Positions 61,236 through 64,000 of a stretch of 64,000 nt of DNA are shown in pieces (within the stretch, counting starts at the first letter, position 1; each line of letters opens with the position of its first letter). The notes under the pieces were generated by a model, which worked only from the letters and a program-made list of their open reading frames with translations, did no database searches and was not told the DNA's origin. Source of the stretch: Paralysiella testudinis (GTDB lineage: Bacteria; Pseudomonadota; Gammaproteobacteria; Burkholderiales; Neisseriaceae); the NCBI RefSeq assembly GCF_016894345.1, contig NZ_CP069798.1, positions 558,001 to 622,000 on the forward strand, in the 5' to 3' direction. The translations under genes were made by a program, and so were the position numbers.

Positions 61236-62450
61236 ATGATTCGAAAAATTGGCTCCTCTATTGCTATTCAATCCTTAGGTACACTCTCAGGTTTTGCGGT
61301 GGTCTGGTTGATTACACGATATTTAGGTGTTAGCAAACAAGGGGAGTTTGCCTTACTCAAATCATGGATTGATTTACTTGTCGTTATCGGATGTTTTGGC
61401 TTTCCTCAAAGTTTTATTTATACAATCAATAAACTAAACACCTCAGCTCAGATCCTGAAGCGGTTTTCGAGTATTTATCCTGTCGCTATTTTTACTGTTG
61501 CCAGCATCCTTAGTTATTTTTGGTTTCATTACAGCTCTAATGTAATCAGTTTTTCTACTGTGCATTATGTTTTTATTGGTGCAGCCATTGCTGGTTTAGT
61601 CGGTCATGGTTTATTAAGAGGAATTTTTTTAACCCAAAATGATGGAAAAAAATTTGCGCTGATTAGTATCTTGCCTGCTTTAGGCTTGTTTGTTTTTATA
61701 GGCTTGGGCATTTTTGTAGATATTCCTATCTCCCTTCCTTTGGCTTATGTGCTCACAGGCTTGATCGCTTTTATAATCATGCTGTGGTTGGTTAAACCCA
61801 GCAGCGGAGGAAGAGCGCTACAGTGGCGACCCATACTGCTTAATGGCAATAGTATTTTTTTACAAGGTCTTGCTATGACTTTGCTGCCCATGACTACTTA
61901 CTGGCTGATGTCCTATTTTGGTATGGATAAAAAGGCTATTGGCGGTTTTAATATTGCTGTGTATTGTTATCTGGCATTTGCTCTACCATTAAATATGGTT
62001 TCCCCTATATTTTTTAATCGCTGGTCAAAAAACCATGATAAAGCAGTGCTATCAAAAGAACTGAAGCGATTTTTATGGATTGGGCTACCCATCTTACCTA
62101 TCAGTTTATTTTTAGCCTATTTGCTGAAATATATTGTTCCCTATGTTTTTGGTGGTGAATTAGAGTTTGCGATACCCAGTATGCAAATACTTTTGAGCGC
62201 GGGGATTTTGGTTTATGCTACTAACTTATTAAGTTGTATGAATATAGCCATGGGATCATTTACCAGTAATACACGCGCTTATATACTTAAAGTAGCAGCA
62301 AGCATTATTTTTATCTTTGGATCTTTATCTCTTTTCCAAAATGATTTAAAAATGGTTGCGCTATCTTGGCTTCTCGGTGATCTGTCTTTATTGATGATAC
62401 TGTTTACGCTTGTTACCAGATCATTTAAAACACAAAGGAAAAGCGTATGA
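61236..62450 (+). CDS. Polysaccharide flippase (Wzx-like, MOP superfamily)
   Basis: A 404-residue multi-spanning membrane protein with about 12 hydrophobic segments, starting MIRKIGSSIAIQSLGTLSGF. The N-terminal YLGVSKQGEFALLKSWIDLL resembles the polysaccharide-biosynthesis (MVF/MATE-related) family that flips undecaprenyl-linked sugar units. Base composition is clearly more AT-rich than the wbp genes, consistent with separate acquisition. The overlapping ATGA with the next gene indicates coupling. Assignment as Wzx rests on topology and context. Confidence 0.8.
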   Translation: MIRKIGSSIAIQSLGTLSGFAVVWLITRYLGVSKQGEFALLKSWIDLLVVIGCFGFPQSFIYTINKLNTSAQILKRFSSIYPVAIFTVASILSYFWFHYSSNVISFSTVHYVFIGAAIAGLVGHGLLRGIFLTQNDGKKFALISILPALGLFVFIGLGIFVDIPISLPLAYVLTGLIAFIIMLWLVKPSSGGRALQWRPILLNGNSIFLQGLAMTLLPMTTYWLMSYFGMDKKAIGGFNIAVYCYLAFALPLNMVSPIFFNRWSKNHDKAVLSKELKRFLWIGLPILPISLFLAYLLKYIVPYVFGGELEFAIPSMQILLSAGILVYATNLLSCMNIAMGSFTSNTRAYILKVAASIIFIFGSLSLFQNDLKMVALSWLLGDLSLLMILFTLVTRSFKTQRKSV

Positions 62451-62995
62451 TCATTTACAACATAACACAACTTCTGAAAAAGAAAGCTTATTATTTTTTG
62501 GGATTTATGAGGGCATCTTTTTTAGGGGTTAAGTTAGACTCCTCTGCAAAAGTATCCTTGTGGGCAGATATAAAATATGCCGCTTATATCGGAGATGCGG
62601 TTATTGGTAAAGATGTCTCTATGGGTAAAGGCAGTTATGTCAACTCGGGATGTATTTTTTCTGCAAAGATTGGGGAATATTGCTCGATTGCTTATAATGT
62701 TTTGATTGGCCCAACAGAACACGATATAAGTGCTATTTCTATGTCTCCTAACTCACCCATTTTAAAAGAACTAAATCAGTCTGCCGACCTCAATCTGCCT
62801 TGCCCTATTATTGAAGATGAGGTTTGGATTGGTGCTAATGTTGTGGTTTTGCGAGGCGTTACTATAGGCAAAGGATCGGTTGTTGCTGCAGGAGCAGTTG
62901 TCACCAAGAATATCCCACCTATGGAAATATGGGGCGGGATACCTGCTAAAAAAATAAAGGCTCGCATCATCACTTGTTTGGATGTATATAAATAA
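62447..62995 (+). CDS. Hexapeptide-repeat O-acetyltransferase
   Basis: A 182-residue left-handed beta-helix protein of the CatB/NodL-like group. Repeats run SAKVSLWADIKYAAYIGDAV, VSMGKGSYVNSGCIFSAKIG, then the active-site region YNVLIGPTEHDISAIS, and DEVWIGANVVVLRGVTIGKG with VPAKK-like GGIPAKKIK. It probably acetylates the sugar unit. ATG overlaps the wzx stop, and its own stop overlaps the next ATG (TAATG). AT-rich. Confidence 0.85.
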   Translation: MIIYNITQLLKKKAYYFLGFMRASFLGVKLDSSAKVSLWADIKYAAYIGDAVIGKDVSMGKGSYVNSGCIFSAKIGEYCSIAYNVLIGPTEHDISAISMSPNSPILKELNQSADLNLPCPIIEDEVWIGANVVVLRGVTIGKGSVVAAGAVVTKNIPPMEIWGGIPAKKIKARIITCLDVYK

Positions 62996-64000
62996 TGCTC
63001 TATTATTACTTTTCTTTACTATTGGTTTGTATATGTGGATTCTTAGAGCAGAGTCACCCAAGTCCTTCATTTAAACTGCTGATTCGAATCATGCTGTTTG
63101 TGGTAATTACAATTACTATATCCGCTTCGATATCAAGAGGTGACTACTACTCATACTATCATTTTTTCCACTCAATTGACCTTCACTATCCAGAGCCAAA
63201 CGTTGAGCTATTATTTTTTTGGATGAATTACTGGATAAAATACATTACCAATAATGAATTTTACATGTTCTTTATAGCCACATCATTGGCAATGTTACTA
63301 AAATTTTATGCTCTACGTAATTTAAGATTACTTAATGACCTGAAAATAAATTATGGTTATTATTTCTGTTTATATTTTTCTACATTTCTGATTTATCTTG
63401 ATTTGGGCTCAATTAGGTTCGCTATTGCTACCTCTTTTTTATTTGTGGCTAGCACTTATTTAGTAGCCAATAGAGTGAGGTGGTTTTATTTTTATATATT
63501 AATTGGGATCCTTTTTCATGCTTCATTACTTCCTGCGCTACTAATACCAACACTATTAAAAGGCAGGCGCTCAATAAAATTTTTTTATATTTGCCTGATA
63601 ATTGGACTCGTTTTTATTTTATCTATAAACAACTCAATTATTGTTAATATATTAAGTAGTAATTTTTACACTTCTAAAATATTAGGCTATTTGAGATTTG
63701 GTGGAATCACCATAACATTCCAGTTGGTAAAAAAAATAGTTATATTTACAGCATTCTATTTTATATTAAAAGAAGAAATTAAAAATAAAGCTTCTTATGT
63801 TTATATTTGCTGGATAGTGAGCTTATTTTCTTTTTCTCTTGCGGCATTATTTTTTATTAGTCAATTAACAGTTTCTAGATATTTACTCATGTTTGGCATA
63901 TGTGAACCAATAATGCTTATCCTTATATTTAGAAAGGTCAATTTGTCATCAAAATATGCCTTAATCTTATTATTGGTTATTTATGTAGCAACAAATTATG
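62995..64000 (+). CDS. EpsG/Wzy-type polysaccharide polymerase, 5' part
   Basis: An open reading frame from ATG 62995 runs to the window edge (at least 335 codons). The product is a very hydrophobic multi-spanning protein. The segments RGDYYSYYHFF, LDLGSIRFAIATSFLF and LIGILFHASLLPALL follow the EpsG family pattern of Wzy-like polymerases. It has the lowest GC content in the window. It begins in the stop codon of the acetyltransferase gene. The C-terminus is not seen. Confidence 0.75.
   Translation, partial: MLYYYFSLLLVCICGFLEQSHPSPSFKLLIRIMLFVVITITISASISRGDYYSYYHFFHSIDLHYPEPNVELLFFWMNYWIKYITNNEFYMFFIATSLAMLLKFYALRNLRLLNDLKINYGYYFCLYFSTFLIYLDLGSIRFAIATSFLFVASTYLVANRVRWFYFYILIGILFHASLLPALLIPTLLKGRRSIKFFYICLIIGLVFILSINNSIIVNILSSNFYTSKILGYLRFGGITITFQLVKKIVIFTAFYFILKEEIKNKASYVYICWIVSLFSFSLAALFFISQLTVSRYLLMFGICEPIMLILIFRKVNLSSKYALILLLVIYVATNY

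Overview
The window reads as a chromosomal segment of a member of the Neisseriaceae. The main evidence is the 12-mer AGGCTGCCTGAA, present dozens of times in both orientations and often as inverted pairs just after genes. This is the DNA-uptake-sequence dialect known as AG-simDUS (Simonsiella type). Supporting evidence is a BirA-CoaX fusion, a Slam-type outer-membrane protein and Correia-like intergenic repeats. Base composition is moderately GC-rich until about 61.2 kb, where it falls sharply. I do not name a genus.

Layout. 1-5 kb: end of a DASS-type anion transporter, nicotinamidase, a periplasmic broad-spectrum racemase and dnaK with a sigma-32-like promoter. 5-14.6 kb: an accessory oxidation cluster (PLP deaminase/aldolase, GMC oxidoreductase, small subunit-like protein, aldehyde dehydrogenase, FadL-like porin, lipid A acyltransferase). 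It is interrupted by an IS110-family copy and an IS1016-like element, and the GMC gene is preceded by twelve perfect copies of a 10-bp repeat. 15-23.3 kb: isocitrate lyase, UDP-glucose dehydrogenase, uvrD, a HIT protein, tsaC, tRNA-Gly(CCC) and purD. 23.3-29.5 kb: a leftward block with an ABC-F ATPase, phosphatase-like protein, YigZ, threonine aldolase and etfBA. 29.6-39.6 kb: trmO, lpxC, a Roadblock-like/HMA-like gene pair, gnd, a hydroxyacid dehydrogenase, a DUF2061 protein, an FKBP, a baeRF-like protein, a YjdM-type protein and mnmE.

The 27-39 kb stretch contains one perfect and two near-perfect parS motifs and several DnaA boxes. The densest group, beside an AT-rich tract upstream of gnd (34.33-34.56 kb), is a candidate replication origin.

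39.7-46.5 kb: a second IS110 copy in the opposite orientation, then a leftward three-gene surface system: a TonB-dependent receptor of the haem/haemoglobin/transferrin type, a TbpB/HpuA-like lipoprotein and the Slam that would display it, with Fur-like sites upstream. 46.8-57 kb: metK, a second late acyltransferase, a CBS protein, glutathione reductase, a methyltransferase, apbC, a DMT exporter, birA-coaX and a SPOR-like protein. 57.1-64 kb: a rightward surface-polysaccharide cluster, wbpA-wbpB-wbpD-wbpE (UDP-GlcNAc3NAcA synthesis), then AT-rich wzx flippase, acetyltransferase and EpsG/Wzy-type polymerase genes, the last running off the edge.

Seven Correia-like repeats (about 70, 104 or 151 bp) share the internal sequence of neisserial Correia elements but end in ATACCAAT rather than the usual Correia termini. 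Uptake sequences also act as terminators, supply stop codons for three genes, and in one case sit in the ribosome-binding position.
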